This document shows positions 42,975 through 52,127 of a stretch of DNA of 64,000 bases, in pieces. Location of the stretch: the NCBI GenBank assembly GCA_020631815.1, contig JACKGW010000004.1, positions 186,001 to 250,000 of the forward strand, in the 5' to 3' direction. This DNA comes from Planctomycetota bacterium (GTDB lineage: Bacteria; Planctomycetota; PLA2; JAEUHO01). The stretch's first letter is position 1. Every line of letters starts with the position of its first letter. Made by a program: the position numbers and the translations under genes. The notes under the pieces were generated by a model, which did no database searches, was not told where the DNA came from, and worked only from the letters and a program-made list of their open reading frames with translations.

Positions 42975-42980
42975 GACGTC

Positions 42981-44750
42981 ATGAAGCGTGTCCTCGTCTT
43001 CGCGGTACTCCTCGCCCTCGCGGGCTTCGCGTGGTGGTTGGGCCGTCGCACGTCGACCACGCCCCAGGGCCTCGTCGTGGTGGTCGAGGTCGTCGACGAA
43101 GCGGGCCAGCCGGTGGCAGGCACCCAGGCGCGCGCGCGCTTCGCCGAGACGGAGTGGTCCGCGGCGGACGCCGACGGGCGCGTCACGCTGACCGGCGTCC
43201 CGCTGGTGGCCGACGCGAAGGCCGCCACGATCGAGACGGTGGGCGAGGCCATCGACGTGCGCGCCCCGTGGTACGCACTGCCGCCGGGGACGTCGCTGGT
43301 CGTCACGCAGCAAGCGCCCGAGCGCTTCCACGTCCGGGCCGTCCTCGAGCTGCACGGCGTGCTCGAGCTGGTGGTCAAACCGGCTCTGCTCGGCCCTTCG
43401 CGCGCGCGCGTGGAGCCGGACGAGCCGCTGCGCCGCATCGCAGCGATCGGCGGACAGAGCGTGGCGCGCGCCGGGAAGATGGCGGCGTTCCGCGTGCGTC
43501 CCGGCCTGGAGCAGATCGCCATCGTGCTCGAGCCCGAGCTGTCGGTGAACCGCGACCGACCCGTGGCCCGACGTCGCCTGGTCGTTCCGGCACCCGAGCC
43601 CGGCTCGATGCGCCGCGTCGAGATCGAGCCCGGCCCCGCGCACCCGGTGCAAGGCACGCTCGGCTGGCCCGAGGCCCTGGAGACCGCGCGTCGGCATGGA
43701 CGCCTCGTGATCACGGAGGTCGCGCGGGACGGGGCGCGCACACCGTGGGGGCACATCGAGCTCGGGAGCGAAGACACGTTTGTCGTCCCTGACACGGGCG
43801 CAGAGGCCTACGAGCTGGTGCTGGAGGCCCCCTTCGTGGAGCCACCGGCGCCGGTGCTGATCGGCGGAGCGGGTCACGCCGAGCTCCTCGGGCTCGTGGA
43901 GCGGCCGTGGCTGCGGCTGGTGAACGACAAGCTCCCCGGCGTGTCGCGCCCGTGGCGCGTTCGCCTGCTCGACGGCGAGGGCGCCGTCGTGGCGCCTGCG
44001 GGCGCGCTCGAGATCGCTCCGGGTGAAGGCACGCTGCCCCTCGCGTTCGCCCGCGACGACTTGGTCGTCGAGGTCGACGTGCCCGGCAACGACGAGCATC
44101 CGCCCCTGCGCGCGCGGCAGGCCGTTGGCCTGATGGCGGCCTCGGGCCCCACCAACGTGAAGGTCGCTCTGGAAGCGGTGCCCGCCGGGCGGCTGCAGCT
44201 CACGAGCACCTCGCTGCCGCGCGGCGCCAGCGTGACACTCTCCGGCCCAGCGGGCGCGCACGCCGGGTCGCGCACGGCGACGTGGCTGCCGAGCAGTCCT
44301 CCCGAAGCGCTGACGCTCGGCGGCTTGGCCGCGGGCCGCTGGCAGGTTGCCGTACGGCCGGGAGACGGCGACGCGGCGTGGACGGCCTTCGTCGTCGACA
44401 TCACCGAGGACGACGTGACCACGCAGGAGGTCGAAGCGCCGCCGGGCGGTCGCGTGAGCATCGACGAGGCGCTCGCGCCCGGTGATGCACGTGACGCGGT
44501 GCTGCGCGTCGCCGCGGATGACGGACCGTATGCGGTGGACGTCGAGCTGCCGCTCGAGCGTCGTGCCGCGGGGCGCGGATGGGACGTGCCGTGGCCGCTG
44601 CTCCCTGGCCACTACACGGCGAGCGTGGTCTTGGGCGACGACGCGAAGCCGCAAGCGCGCCCCACGTTCGAGATCACGGCCGGCGCCACGACGCGCGTCA
44701 GCGGGCCCGAGCTGGGACTCAGCCCTCGAGCAGACGCGCCGCCACGGTGA
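42981..44750 (+). CDS. Membrane-anchored protein with carboxypeptidase-regulatory-like repeats
   Basis: A 589-residue protein. Residues about 3-20 (RVLVFAVLLALAGFAWWLG) form a single anchor. The rest is probably extracytoplasmic and beta-rich: LVVVVEVVDEAGQPVAGTQA with SAADADGRVTLTGVPL is a clear carboxypeptidase-regulatory-like module, and further modules follow (LTLGGLAAGRWQVAVRPG near the end). Charged and Pro-rich. It begins 6 bp after the site-2 protease, so it could be a neighbour in function, but no cleavage motif is evident. Its 3' end overlaps the opposite gene by 32 bp. Confidence 0.7.
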   Translation: MKRVLVFAVLLALAGFAWWLGRRTSTTPQGLVVVVEVVDEAGQPVAGTQARARFAETEWSAADADGRVTLTGVPLVADAKAATIETVGEAIDVRAPWYALPPGTSLVVTQQAPERFHVRAVLELHGVLELVVKPALLGPSRARVEPDEPLRRIAAIGGQSVARAGKMAAFRVRPGLEQIAIVLEPELSVNRDRPVARRRLVVPAPEPGSMRRVEIEPGPAHPVQGTLGWPEALETARRHGRLVITEVARDGARTPWGHIELGSEDTFVVPDTGAEAYELVLEAPFVEPPAPVLIGGAGHAELLGLVERPWLRLVNDKLPGVSRPWRVRLLDGEGAVVAPAGALEIAPGEGTLPLAFARDDLVVEVDVPGNDEHPPLRARQAVGLMAASGPTNVKVALEAVPAGRLQLTSTSLPRGASVTLSGPAGAHAGSRTATWLPSSPPEALTLGGLAAGRWQVAVRPGDGDAAWTAFVVDITEDDVTTQEVEAPPGGRVSIDEALAPGDARDAVLRVAADDGPYAVDVELPLERRAAGRGWDVPWPLLPGHYTASVVLGDDAKPQARPTFEITAGATTRVSGPELGLSPRADAPPR

Positions 44751-46623
44751 GGAAGTCCGTGATCGTGAGCAGGCCCACCAGCTTGCCTTCGCGAACCACG
44801 GGCAGGCCGGACAGGCCGTTGTCCTTCATGAGCGCGATGGCTTCCAGCGTCGGGGTCTCTGGCGTGACCGACACGGGATCGCGCTCCATGATCTCGCCGA
44901 CCTTCAGGCCCTGCTCGATCTGACCGTTCCCGCGCTTCAACGTGTCGAGCAGGTTGGGCAGAGAAAGCATGCCTACGAGGGCGCCCGCTTCGTTCTCCAC
45001 GGGGACGTGGCGAATGCGCTCCCAACGCATCATCGCTTCGGCCAGGGTGACCGTGTCCTCCTCCTGCACGGTGAAGAGGTCGGTCGTCATCATCTGCGCC
45101 ACGCGCTGGTAGGCCGCACGCCGATTGGTCGGCTCGGGCGCGTTCACGGGCTCCCACTCGTGGACCGGCGCACCGGCCCGCTGGCGGTCCATGTACGCGC
45201 GCGTGAGGGCTTGTACGGCCTCGTCCTTGGGCACCGCTGCCCGCAGCCGGTTGAAGCCCTCGATCATCCAGCGCGAGCCGGTCTGCCCCTTGGTCACCCG
45301 CGAGGCCACGACGTCGAGGAGGCGATCCACGTCCGACTCGTCGACACCGCAGCTCCTCAGGCCCTGGGCCGCCAGGGGCAGCGTGAGCAGGACCAGCTCG
45401 TCCGCCGTGCGGGAGTTGCCGTCCACCCAGTGCAGCGAGGCGCGCAGGCCCGTGCTGGCCGCGTTGTAGAAGTTGGCCTGGCAGTCGTGGAAGGGCATGC
45501 GCGCGGACACGTCGCCGTACTCGCTGGCGATGCCGAGCGTGAGTCCGTACAGGTACGCCGCGTTGGCCACGCTGTCGAGGGCCGTGGGCCCTGCGGGCAG
45601 CGGTCGGTTCTCGATGCGCAGATGCGGGATGCCGTCTGCGACGCCGTAGCACGGACGGTTCCAGCGGTAGATCGTGCCGTTGTGAAGCGCCCACGCCGAG
45701 AGGCTCGGGATGCCGCCGGCGTCCAGCACGTCGCCCGGCATCGGCTCGTCCTCCTCCATGGGGAGGACCACCCGGAACCGGGCGATGTCGTCGCGAACGA
45801 GGTCGAGAATGCCCGTCTTGACCCACTCGTCGCCGAAGAAGACGCGCGGGCGATGACCGCGACTGAGCTGATGGTCGGTCCGCGTGTCGATCGACTGCCG
45901 GAAGAGGGCAATGCGCGTCTCTTCCCAGAGCCGCGCGCCGAGCAGCAGGGGGCTGTTCCCCGCACCCGCCAGGGCGAGCCCCGTCGCGAGCTGCATGGCG
46001 TTGTAGATCGTTGCGAACTCGTCGGGGGCGACCTGCAGGTGCAGCTGGAAGGACGTGTTGAACGCCTCCAGCAGCACGTTGTCGTGGGTCGCATGCAGCG
46101 AGTCGATGCCTCGGATCGCGATGCGGAACTCGCCGCCCCGCATGGCGCGAACGCGGCGGTTCAGCGCCGCGTAGCGCGGCGACGGCGTCATGTTCTCGAG
46201 CCGCAGGTGATCCCAGGTGAGCGTAGGCAGGATGCCGATGGCCACGACGTCCACGCCGTGCGGCCGCGCGGCGCGTCGAATCGCGCCCATGTGGCGGCGC
46301 AGCTCCTCCTCGACTTCCTGGAAGCAGCGTCCACCCAGCTCGCGCGGCGGGACGGCGATCTCGACGTTGTAGAGGGCCAGCTCGTTCTGGTAGGTCGAGC
46401 CGGCGCCGCCGAGCGCTTGGAGCACCTCCACGGCGCGGGGCGCCGGGCGCCCGAACTCGTCGACCAGGAAGAACTCCTGCTCCAGGCCGATGCGACGGGC
46501 ACCCGTCTCGAAGCGCTCCTCCCGCAGCATGCGCTCGAGGGCGTCCGCGTCGGCGACGAGGCGTTCCTCGAAGCGACGCAGGTCCTCGGGGCGTTCCGTG
46601 ATCTCGACGTCTTGGCGGCCCAT
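44719..46623 (-). CDS. Glutamate-cysteine-ligase-like protein with C-terminal CBS pair
   Basis: A 634-residue fusion. Residues about 30-480 are GCS2/YbdK-like: RRIGLEQEFFLVDEFGRPAP, YQNELALYNVEIAVPP, TPSPRYAALNRRVRAMRGGE, FNTSFQLHLQVAPDEF and IPHLRIENRPLPAGPT match the carboxylate-amine ligase fold. Residues about 500-634 hold two CBS domains (VAQMMTTDLFTVQEEDTVTL and VGEIMERDPVSVTPETPTL), which usually bind adenosine nucleotides and regulate an attached domain. The start is ATG 46623; an upstream in-frame ATG at 46668 is less likely. The amino-acid substrates are not known. Confidence 0.85.
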   Translation of the reverse strand: MGRQDVEITERPEDLRRFEERLVADADALERMLREERFETGARRIGLEQEFFLVDEFGRPAPRAVEVLQALGGAGSTYQNELALYNVEIAVPPRELGGRCFQEVEEELRRHMGAIRRAARPHGVDVVAIGILPTLTWDHLRLENMTPSPRYAALNRRVRAMRGGEFRIAIRGIDSLHATHDNVLLEAFNTSFQLHLQVAPDEFATIYNAMQLATGLALAGAGNSPLLLGARLWEETRIALFRQSIDTRTDHQLSRGHRPRVFFGDEWVKTGILDLVRDDIARFRVVLPMEEDEPMPGDVLDAGGIPSLSAWALHNGTIYRWNRPCYGVADGIPHLRIENRPLPAGPTALDSVANAAYLYGLTLGIASEYGDVSARMPFHDCQANFYNAASTGLRASLHWVDGNSRTADELVLLTLPLAAQGLRSCGVDESDVDRLLDVVASRVTKGQTGSRWMIEGFNRLRAAVPKDEAVQALTRAYMDRQRAGAPVHEWEPVNAPEPTNRRAAYQRVAQMMTTDLFTVQEEDTVTLAEAMMRWERIRHVPVENEAGALVGMLSLPNLLDTLKRGNGQIEQGLKVGEIMERDPVSVTPETPTLEAIALMKDNGLSGLPVVREGKLVGLLTITDFLTVAARLLEG

Positions 46624-46749
46624 CGGTCGGGAGCATAGCCGCCACCCGCCTGCCCCGGCACCCGTCATCGGGATTCGGGCGGGCTGGCGACTTGGCGTCG
46701 AGGCTTGCCGTGCGGGCCACCCCCGCGACCGGCGGGCTACGATGCCGCC

Positions 46750-47151
46750 GTGAGCAGTGCCGGCGTCCCCCCGCTCTTCTTGCGTCTGGCCGTCGTCATC
46801 GGTCTGACGACGTTGGTCATCGGCCTCGTCGGGGCCGTGGTCATCGTGTTCAAACGCCCCGTGGCCGTCGCCGTCGACGCGCCGCCGTCCTCGCTTCCCC
46901 CCTCGGTGGCCGAGGGCTGGGAGACGTCCGACGAGTGGAGCGTCGTGGCCCGCTGGGAAGACGACGCGGGCAGCCAGGAAGCCGTGGGCGTCGTGCTGGA
47001 CGGCCTCGCGGGCTGGTCGTTCCCGGGCGCCCCGGCGGGCGTGCCCCTCTCGATCGTGGTGCGACGTCGCGCCGTCGACGGAAGCTGGGACGAGGTCGCC
47101 CGGCTGCGCCGGACCCTGGGCGAACCGGACGCGCGGATCCTTCTGGAGTAG
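46750..47151 (+). CDS. Small single-pass membrane protein, hypothetical
   Basis: A 133-residue protein from GTG 46750; an ATG at 46705 would add 15 residues of poor composition. Residues about 8-34 (LFLRLAVVIGLTTLVIGLVG and on) form one membrane helix. The rest is a small, probably extracytoplasmic beta-rich domain (EGWETSDEWSVVARWEDDAG, GVPLSIVVRRRAVDGSW). No family recognised. Confidence 0.55.
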   Translation: MSSAGVPPLFLRLAVVIGLTTLVIGLVGAVVIVFKRPVAVAVDAPPSSLPPSVAEGWETSDEWSVVARWEDDAGSQEAVGVVLDGLAGWSFPGAPAGVPLSIVVRRRAVDGSWDEVARLRRTLGEPDARILLE

Positions 47152-47166
47152 CCGCGCCCAAGGCCC

Positions 47167-47511
47167 CTACGGCGAGGCGGGGCCGTCCCAGCGGGCACGA
47201 AGCTGCACGAGGCGCTCGCCCAGCTGCTCGCGCCAGCGCGGGGCCCGGTGCTCGACCTTGGCCAAGACGCGCTCCGCCGCGGCCTCCATCGACAGCCCGT
47301 GCCGAGAGCAGACCTCGGACAAGGCTGCCAGCGTGTCGCCGATCTCGTCGAGCAGCGCGTCACTCGGTGCGCTGCCGTACACCTCCTGATCGAGCACGCA
47401 GCGCGCCACCTCGCCCGCCTCCTCGACGAGGGCCAGCGCCGTCGCAACGCGCGGATGCTCGAGGCCGCGCGTCAGCGCGTCGAACCGGGCTTGGAAGTCG
47501 GCGAGGTCCAT
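47167..47511 (-). CDS. MazG-like nucleotide pyrophosphohydrolase
   Basis: A 114-residue all-alpha protein. Helix 2 has LALVEEAGEVARCVL and helix 3 LLDEIGDTLAALSEVC, which fit the EExxE and ExxD metal ligands of the MazG-like fold. Such enzymes hydrolyse nucleoside triphosphates to monophosphates. It starts 61 bp after the rsmG stop, on the same strand. Confidence 0.8.
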   Translation of the reverse strand: MDLADFQARFDALTRGLEHPRVATALALVEEAGEVARCVLDQEVYGSAPSDALLDEIGDTLAALSEVCSRHGLSMEAAAERVLAKVEHRAPRWREQLGERLVQLRARWDGPASP

Positions 47512-47572
47512 GGGCGGCTCCGGGGGGACGTGTGGCGAGCAGGCGCCGGCAGGCCGACGACCGCGGAAGCTG

Positions 47573-48262
47573 TCAGCTGCGGCGGGGCGCACGCTCCACG
47601 CGGGGACGCTCGAACACGCGCAGCGTGCGCTCGCCATCGCCCGATTGCGTCGGCCCTTCGACCAGTCCGAGGCCCGCAGCGACGCGCCGGCCCTCGGCGA
47701 GCTCGTCGGGGCCCATGCCAGGGCCCTTCCAGTGCACGACGCGCCCGCCCGGCGCAACGAAGGGCGCCGCGAGGCGCGTCGTGTCCCCCATCGGGCCGAC
47801 CGCACGAAGCAGGACCAGGTCCGCGGCCGCGACGAGCCCGTGGCCCTCGGTGAGCAGCTCGCGCGCGTCCGCCGCGTGCACCGTCACGCGATCCGCGAAG
47901 CCCGCGGCCACAACGTGCTCCGCGAGGGCGGCGGCCTTGCGCTGGCGCCGCTCCACCAAGTGGACGCGGGCATCAGGCCACAGCGCGGCCGCGGCCAGGC
48001 CCGGAAAGCCGTTGCCGCTGCCGATGTCGACGACCAGCCGCGGAGCCGGCCGTGTGGGCGGCCACGCTTCGGCCACTGCGAGGCTCGGCACGACGAGCAC
48101 GCTCACGGCGTCCTCCACGCTCCGCGCGGCCGTGAGGTTCGGCCGCGGGTGATCCACGAGCCGCTGCACGTAGACAAGAAGACGCGCCGCTTCGTCCGGA
48201 GCAGGACGACGCGGCGCGTCGAGCGAGAGGAGCAGATCGAGGGACGACGGGGCGTGGGTCAC
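47573..48262 (-). CDS. rsmG: 16S rRNA (guanine-527-N7)-methyltransferase
   Basis: A 229-residue methyltransferase with the RsmG/GidB layout: RLVDHPRPNLTAARSVEDAV (the HNLT-type motif), LVVDIGSGNGFPGLAAAALW for SAM binding, VHLVERRQRKAAALAEHVV, and ADLVLLRAVGPMGD. It methylates 16S rRNA in the small subunit. The length is typical. Confidence 0.93.
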   Translation of the reverse strand: MTHAPSSLDLLLSLDAPRRPAPDEAARLLVYVQRLVDHPRPNLTAARSVEDAVSVLVVPSLAVAEAWPPTRPAPRLVVDIGSGNGFPGLAAAALWPDARVHLVERRQRKAAALAEHVVAAGFADRVTVHAADARELLTEGHGLVAAADLVLLRAVGPMGDTTRLAAPFVAPGGRVVHWKGPGMGPDELAEGRRVAAGLGLVEGPTQSGDGERTLRVFERPRVERAPRRS

Positions 48263-48339
48263 GAGACCAGCCTACGCCCCACCGTGGGAGGGAGAGACAC
48301 CCCGTCCGCGCGCGCGCGGACGAGGTCGATGGAGCTGCG

Positions 48340-49146
48340 TCAGGCCGAGCGGGCCCGGGCCTCGCGTTCGCGACGCAGCTGGACGCCGCGCAGCGCGGCC
48401 TGACGGGCGATCTCCCGCAGCTCGGCCTCGCGGACGGAGCGGTAGGCGCGAAGCTCGGCAGCCTGACGCCACACGTCGCCTTCCGACTCGATGCCTTCCA
48501 AGTCGGGCACCGACGGAGACGCGGCGGGGATCAGCAGGCCCGCGGCTTCGACGGCCTCACCGAGGACGGCGCGGAGCTCGTCGACGAGCGCGTCGTTGCC
48601 GCTCCAGAGGCCGATCCAGCCGCCACCCGGGAGCTCGCGCGTGACGAGAGCCACGCGGTAGCCGGGCGTGTCGGCGACGAGGAAGCGGTAGCTACGCAAG
48701 TGGAGCGGGAGCGGAACCTGGCGGACCCGACCGAGACGCTGCGTAGGGAGGGGACGCAGACTCGGGTTGAGACCGAAGGTCGCCGCGGCACCCGCCAGCT
48801 CGCGCAGGGCGCGGGCCCGCTCGCCGAGGTCGTCCGGCGTGGGCAGCGTCACGAAGACACAGCCCCCCGCACGCTCGTCGCGCACGGTCTCCTCGATGTC
48901 GGTCTCGGTGGCAGCCCGCTCGCGCTCGGAGAGCACGAGCAACGTGCCTTCGGGCACGAGCCGCGGGTCCAACGCGTCCTCGACGGGACGCGGGGAACGC
49001 AGGGACTGCGGGTCGTGCAGGCCTTGCTCGAGCAGGACGCGTTCGACGGAGTCGAAGACGCGGTCCCACTGGGGCAAGTGCCGGGGCCCATACGGCACGG
49101 GATCGGGCCCCGCGTTCGCGAGGTACTTGGGGAGGGGGGAGATCAT
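48340..49146 (-). CDS. Hypothetical protein, possible DICT-like sensory domain
   Basis: A 268-residue soluble protein, ATG 49146. The middle (about 70-215) alternates helices and strands: EGTLLVLSERERAATETDIE, GGCVFVTLPTPDDLGERARA, YRFLVADTPGYRVALVTREL and GWIGLWSGNDALVDELRAVL. The last two resemble the strand pattern of the DICT domain found in light- and signal-sensing proteins; this is a weak match. The C-terminal 50 residues form a charged helix ending RREREARARSA. No output domain is attached. Confidence 0.5.
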   Translation of the reverse strand: MISPLPKYLANAGPDPVPYGPRHLPQWDRVFDSVERVLLEQGLHDPQSLRSPRPVEDALDPRLVPEGTLLVLSERERAATETDIEETVRDERAGGCVFVTLPTPDDLGERARALRELAGAAATFGLNPSLRPLPTQRLGRVRQVPLPLHLRSYRFLVADTPGYRVALVTRELPGGGWIGLWSGNDALVDELRAVLGEAVEAAGLLIPAASPSVPDLEGIESEGDVWRQAAELRAYRSVREAELREIARQAALRGVQLRREREARARSA

Positions 49147-49487
49147 GGGGAGGGGGTCTCCTCGGGGCTGCTGCCCCGGGGCACTGCGGTCCGTGGGGAA
49201 TCGGCGAGGGCGATGACCCACCACGCGGCAGGCCGTTCTTGGTACGTCGTTGGACGCTTGCCGGTTGGGGTGGTTTCGCAGGCCGTTCGGAGCGCACTGA
49301 CAAAGTGGCATGATTTTGGGCGCGAAATCGACGTAAGTCGTTACTGGCTATCAGTTAGTGGACTTGCAAAGGTTCGGCAACATCACACTGACGTAACGGT
49401 GAAACCGCACGAAACGCGCACGGTGGCGGTCCGCGAAGCGGCGCGTCGCCCCCGTAGGCCCCGGGCCGCGGCCTGGGATGCCGACCG
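49147..49487. other. Intergenic region with an A/T-richer zone
   Basis: About 340 bp upstream of the hypothetical gene at 48340-49146. The part around 49240-49420 is clearly A/T-richer than its surroundings. No RNA gene or repeat was recognised; it probably holds promoter signals for the minus-strand gene. Confidence 0.4.
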
Positions 49488-50648
49488 TCAGCGCCTGGCC
49501 GCGGCGAAGAGCGGGCTCTCCGGGAAGCTCTTCGGCGGCGGCGGCGAGGCCGCCATGCGCTCCTGGACGGCCTTGATCAGCAGCGGCCACGTGACGGTCG
49601 CGTCGGCGAGGACCTCGCTGTAGCGGCCCCCGTGTCGCGGGTGGACGAACTTGCCCCACGACACGCCCTCTTCGTACGTGCAGCCCGAGAGCCCCCCCCA
49701 GTGCACCGGCTCCGGGCAGAGGCGGATGCCGTAGCCGAACTGGCGCAGGGGGAGGTCGGTGCCGAGGCGGTGGTTCGTGATCTCGAGATACGGCGCCACC
49801 TGCTGGGCCCAGTTGCGCGGCGCGCCTCCCCCCACCGTGAAGATGCCGACCTTCGGCGCGGCGATCACCTGGGCCGTGTAGGCCTCGAGGTCCAGGAAGC
49901 CGTCGTAGATGGGATAGGCGCGCCCTTCCGTTCGGCTGCGGCGCTGGAAGAGCGCCACGTCGAGCCCGATCTCGGAGTCGGTGAACGCCGGCACGTAGAC
50001 CGGCACGTGGTGCTCCCAGGCTGCCTTCAGCACGCCGCGGCCCGGGACGTTGTCGACGAGCCAGCGCCCCAGTCGGGCGTGCAAGTCGGCGCTCCCGAAC
50101 GCGCTGTCGACGGGCATCTGCGCCAGCACCTGGTCGACGATCAGCTGGATGTCGTCCAGGCTCTGCTCGAGCTCGAGCGTGTCGTACACGCGGTCGTAGC
50201 CCTTCTCGTAGAGCTCCTGGTCGTCCATGTGCGGGTCATGCTTGAAGTGGTTGCGCCCCGTGGCTTCGACGAAGCCATGGCACATGAGCGCGCCCGTCGA
50301 GACGATGGCGTGGATCCAGCCCTGCTCGATCATGTCGCAGAGGACGAGACCCATCTTGGCGATCGTCATGGCGCCCGAGAGCGTGCACACGACCATGCAT
50401 TCCGGGTCGCGCACCATGGCCTCGAGCACGTCGGCGGCCTCGCCGAGCGAACGCCCGGCGAAGGCCGTGCGCGACATGGCGCGCACCAGGTCATCGGCCG
50501 AGCTGATGGTGGCCAGGTCCAGCGGAACCAAGGGCACCAAGCCGTCCCCGACCCCGTCGTGCAGCTCGCGTGCATCGCCGTCCCCGGCAGCGTGCTTGCC
50601 GTGATGGCCGTGCTTGTCGTGTCCGTGCTTGCCGTGACCGTGGCCCAT
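49488..50648 (-). CDS. Deoxyhypusine-synthase-family protein with His-rich N-terminus
   Basis: A 386-residue member of the DHS family. The NAD-type core is visible: MVVCTLSGAMTIAKMGLVLCD, AIVSTGALMCHGFVE, PKVGIFTVGGGAPRNWAQQV, and LSGCTYEEGVSWGKF with the active-site Lys in WGK. In bacteria, which have no hypusine-modified eIF5A, such proteins act on polyamines (for example homospermidine-synthase-like) or are uncharacterised. Residues about 2-22 alternate Gly and His (MGHGHGKHGHDKHGHHGKH), a likely metal-binding tail unusual for the family. ATG 50648 is chosen because the 17 upstream in-frame residues are Arg/Ser/Pro-rich. Confidence 0.82.
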   Translation of the reverse strand: MGHGHGKHGHDKHGHHGKHAAGDGDARELHDGVGDGLVPLVPLDLATISSADDLVRAMSRTAFAGRSLGEAADVLEAMVRDPECMVVCTLSGAMTIAKMGLVLCDMIEQGWIHAIVSTGALMCHGFVEATGRNHFKHDPHMDDQELYEKGYDRVYDTLELEQSLDDIQLIVDQVLAQMPVDSAFGSADLHARLGRWLVDNVPGRGVLKAAWEHHVPVYVPAFTDSEIGLDVALFQRRSRTEGRAYPIYDGFLDLEAYTAQVIAAPKVGIFTVGGGAPRNWAQQVAPYLEITNHRLGTDLPLRQFGYGIRLCPEPVHWGGLSGCTYEEGVSWGKFVHPRHGGRYSEVLADATVTWPLLIKAVQERMAASPPPPKSFPESPLFAAARR

Positions 50649-51101
50649 CGCTGCCTCCCGGCCCGGCGCACGGCGCGGGCTCCGGGAGGATGACCGCACC
50701 CGCCCCCCCTGTCACGCCCCGGATGTGGTCGTGGGCCCGGGAGAGGGCCTCGGGGCTTCACGTTCGAACGAAGGCACCGGTTCGAGGTCCCCCTCGCTCG
50801 CGTACCGAGCCCGGTGAGCGCTCCCACTCCTCGCTGCCCCGCCTCCCGCGATGCCGCCGCCACCCGCGGCGAGGAGCTGTAGTTTCACCCGGCTCGCCCC
50901 ACCACCTCGAATGCAGGGTGGATCGGGTCGCTGCCAGTCGCGCTCGCCGCCGGGATCAAGCCCCGTCCGATCGCGATCGGGTCGTCGGGGCGACGGCAGC
51001 GTGCCGCCATCCGCGACGACTCGTGGTCTGTCCACTCGAGGAGCGGATGGCGGTGCGCGGCCGAGCATCCGGCGAGCCGCACCTCGCTCGGGTCAAGCCA
51101 C
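50649..51101. other. Intergenic region with dispersed hairpin element
   Basis: About 450 bp between the pseudopilin operon and the DHS-like gene. It holds hairpin copy 2 (50975-51079). Nothing else is recognised; the frames crossing it are shadows. Confidence 0.5.
50975..51079 (-). repeat. Dispersed 105-bp hairpin element, copy 2
   Basis: Pairs with copy 1 (30916-31020) over 105 bases with 10 differences. The stem is GTGCCGCCATCCGC with GCGGATGGCGGTGC. Compared with copy 1, two base pairs have switched together (A-T to G-C and G-C to C-G) and two became G-U pairs, so no stem change breaks pairing. It begins 22 bp after the stop of the small pseudopilin gene, on that gene's strand. Confidence 0.75.
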
Positions 51102-52127
51102 CTACAAATCGTGAGCGGAGGCGATGAGCTGGGATGCGAAGACCACGGTCTGCGCCCCGACGCTTGGCGCCTCGACGGTGAGGCGCATCCAGACCTTCCT
51201 GGATCCACTGCCGCCCACGATCTTCGTCTCGAAGCCGTGGGGCCACCAGTCGTTGTCACGCGTCATCCAGGCGCGCCGGTCGTAGGACTCTCGCGTGATG
51301 TCGCTGGGGCACAGCTGCAGGTTCACGTAGACCAGGCTGCCCACGTTGCTGACGTTCATGTCCTCGAGGATGGTGAACGTCGTCTCGGCCGACGCGGAGA
51401 TGGCCCCGAACGTGTCCATCGCGAAGAAGCTGTCGTTGACGTTCCCGCTGGGATCCCAGGCGTACTGGTAGTGGAAGCGGTTGACGAGCTCCTTGACCGC
51501 GTGCTCGCGCTGGTCGGCTGTAGGCAGCCCGATGATCTGCATGTAGTTGGGATAGGTCTCGCTGCGCCACACGATGAGATCGCGTGCGGGCGTGACCGGC
51601 AGCTTCTGGCTCACGATCGTCGGCGTGTCGGCTGGGTACACGTAGATGAAGCGGTAGGTGTCGATGTAGCGCACGGTGCCGGCGACGGGATCGACGACGA
51701 CCTCCGCCGGGTCCGACTCGCGCACGAAGAACAGGCTGTTGCCCGTCAGTCGCTGGTCGACCTCGTCCGGCACGAGGTCGCCCAGCGGGTCGATCAGCGG
51801 CAAGCGCGCGTCAGGCGCGGCCGGAATGCGGCGGATTTCGAGGGCGGAGAGGTAGTCGGCACCGATCGCATCGCGGCCGAACAGACGTCGGCTGGCGCTC
51901 ACCAGCTCGCGCAGCTTGTAGGCCAGTCGCTGCCCCTTGTCCGTGGCGTGCTGCACGGCCGCGATGTGCCGGTCCGCCTGGGAGGTCGTGGTGAACGTGC
52001 GTTCAACCAGCCACGCAAGCATGGAGGTCATCGACAGGACGAGCACGATCTCGAGGAACGTGAAGCCTGCCTCTGCGGTGCGACGTCGTACACGGCGCGA
52101 GCGATCCGTCGGGCTAGCGGTTGACAT
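51102..52127 (-). CDS. Type II/IV pseudopilin, GspJ-like
   Basis: A 341-residue protein; ATG 52127 overlaps the preceding gene by 14 bp. The prepilin signal is near residue 18: EAGFTFLEIVLVLSMTSMLA, with cleavage after Gly and Glu at +5. A long beta-rich domain follows, with RLAYKLRELVSASRRLFGRD after the helix and FFVRESDPAEVVVDP later. It is the last gene of a four-gene pseudopilin set and is likely the wider minor pseudopilin. It needs a prepilin peptidase encoded elsewhere. Confidence 0.82.
   Translation of the reverse strand: MSTASPTDRSRRVRRRTAEAGFTFLEIVLVLSMTSMLAWLVERTFTTTSQADRHIAAVQHATDKGQRLAYKLRELVSASRRLFGRDAIGADYLSALEIRRIPAAPDARLPLIDPLGDLVPDEVDQRLTGNSLFFVRESDPAEVVVDPVAGTVRYIDTYRFIYVYPADTPTIVSQKLPVTPARDLIVWRSETYPNYMQIIGLPTADQREHAVKELVNRFHYQYAWDPSGNVNDSFFAMDTFGAISASAETTFTILEDMNVSNVGSLVYVNLQLCPSDITRESYDRRAWMTRDNDWWPHGFETKIVGGSGSRKVWMRLTVEAPSVGAQTVVFASQLIASAHDL

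Noticed and set aside
49147..49487. tRNA or other structured RNA gene in the A/T-richer gap
   Set aside because: No cloverleaf or known RNA motif could be found by eye.
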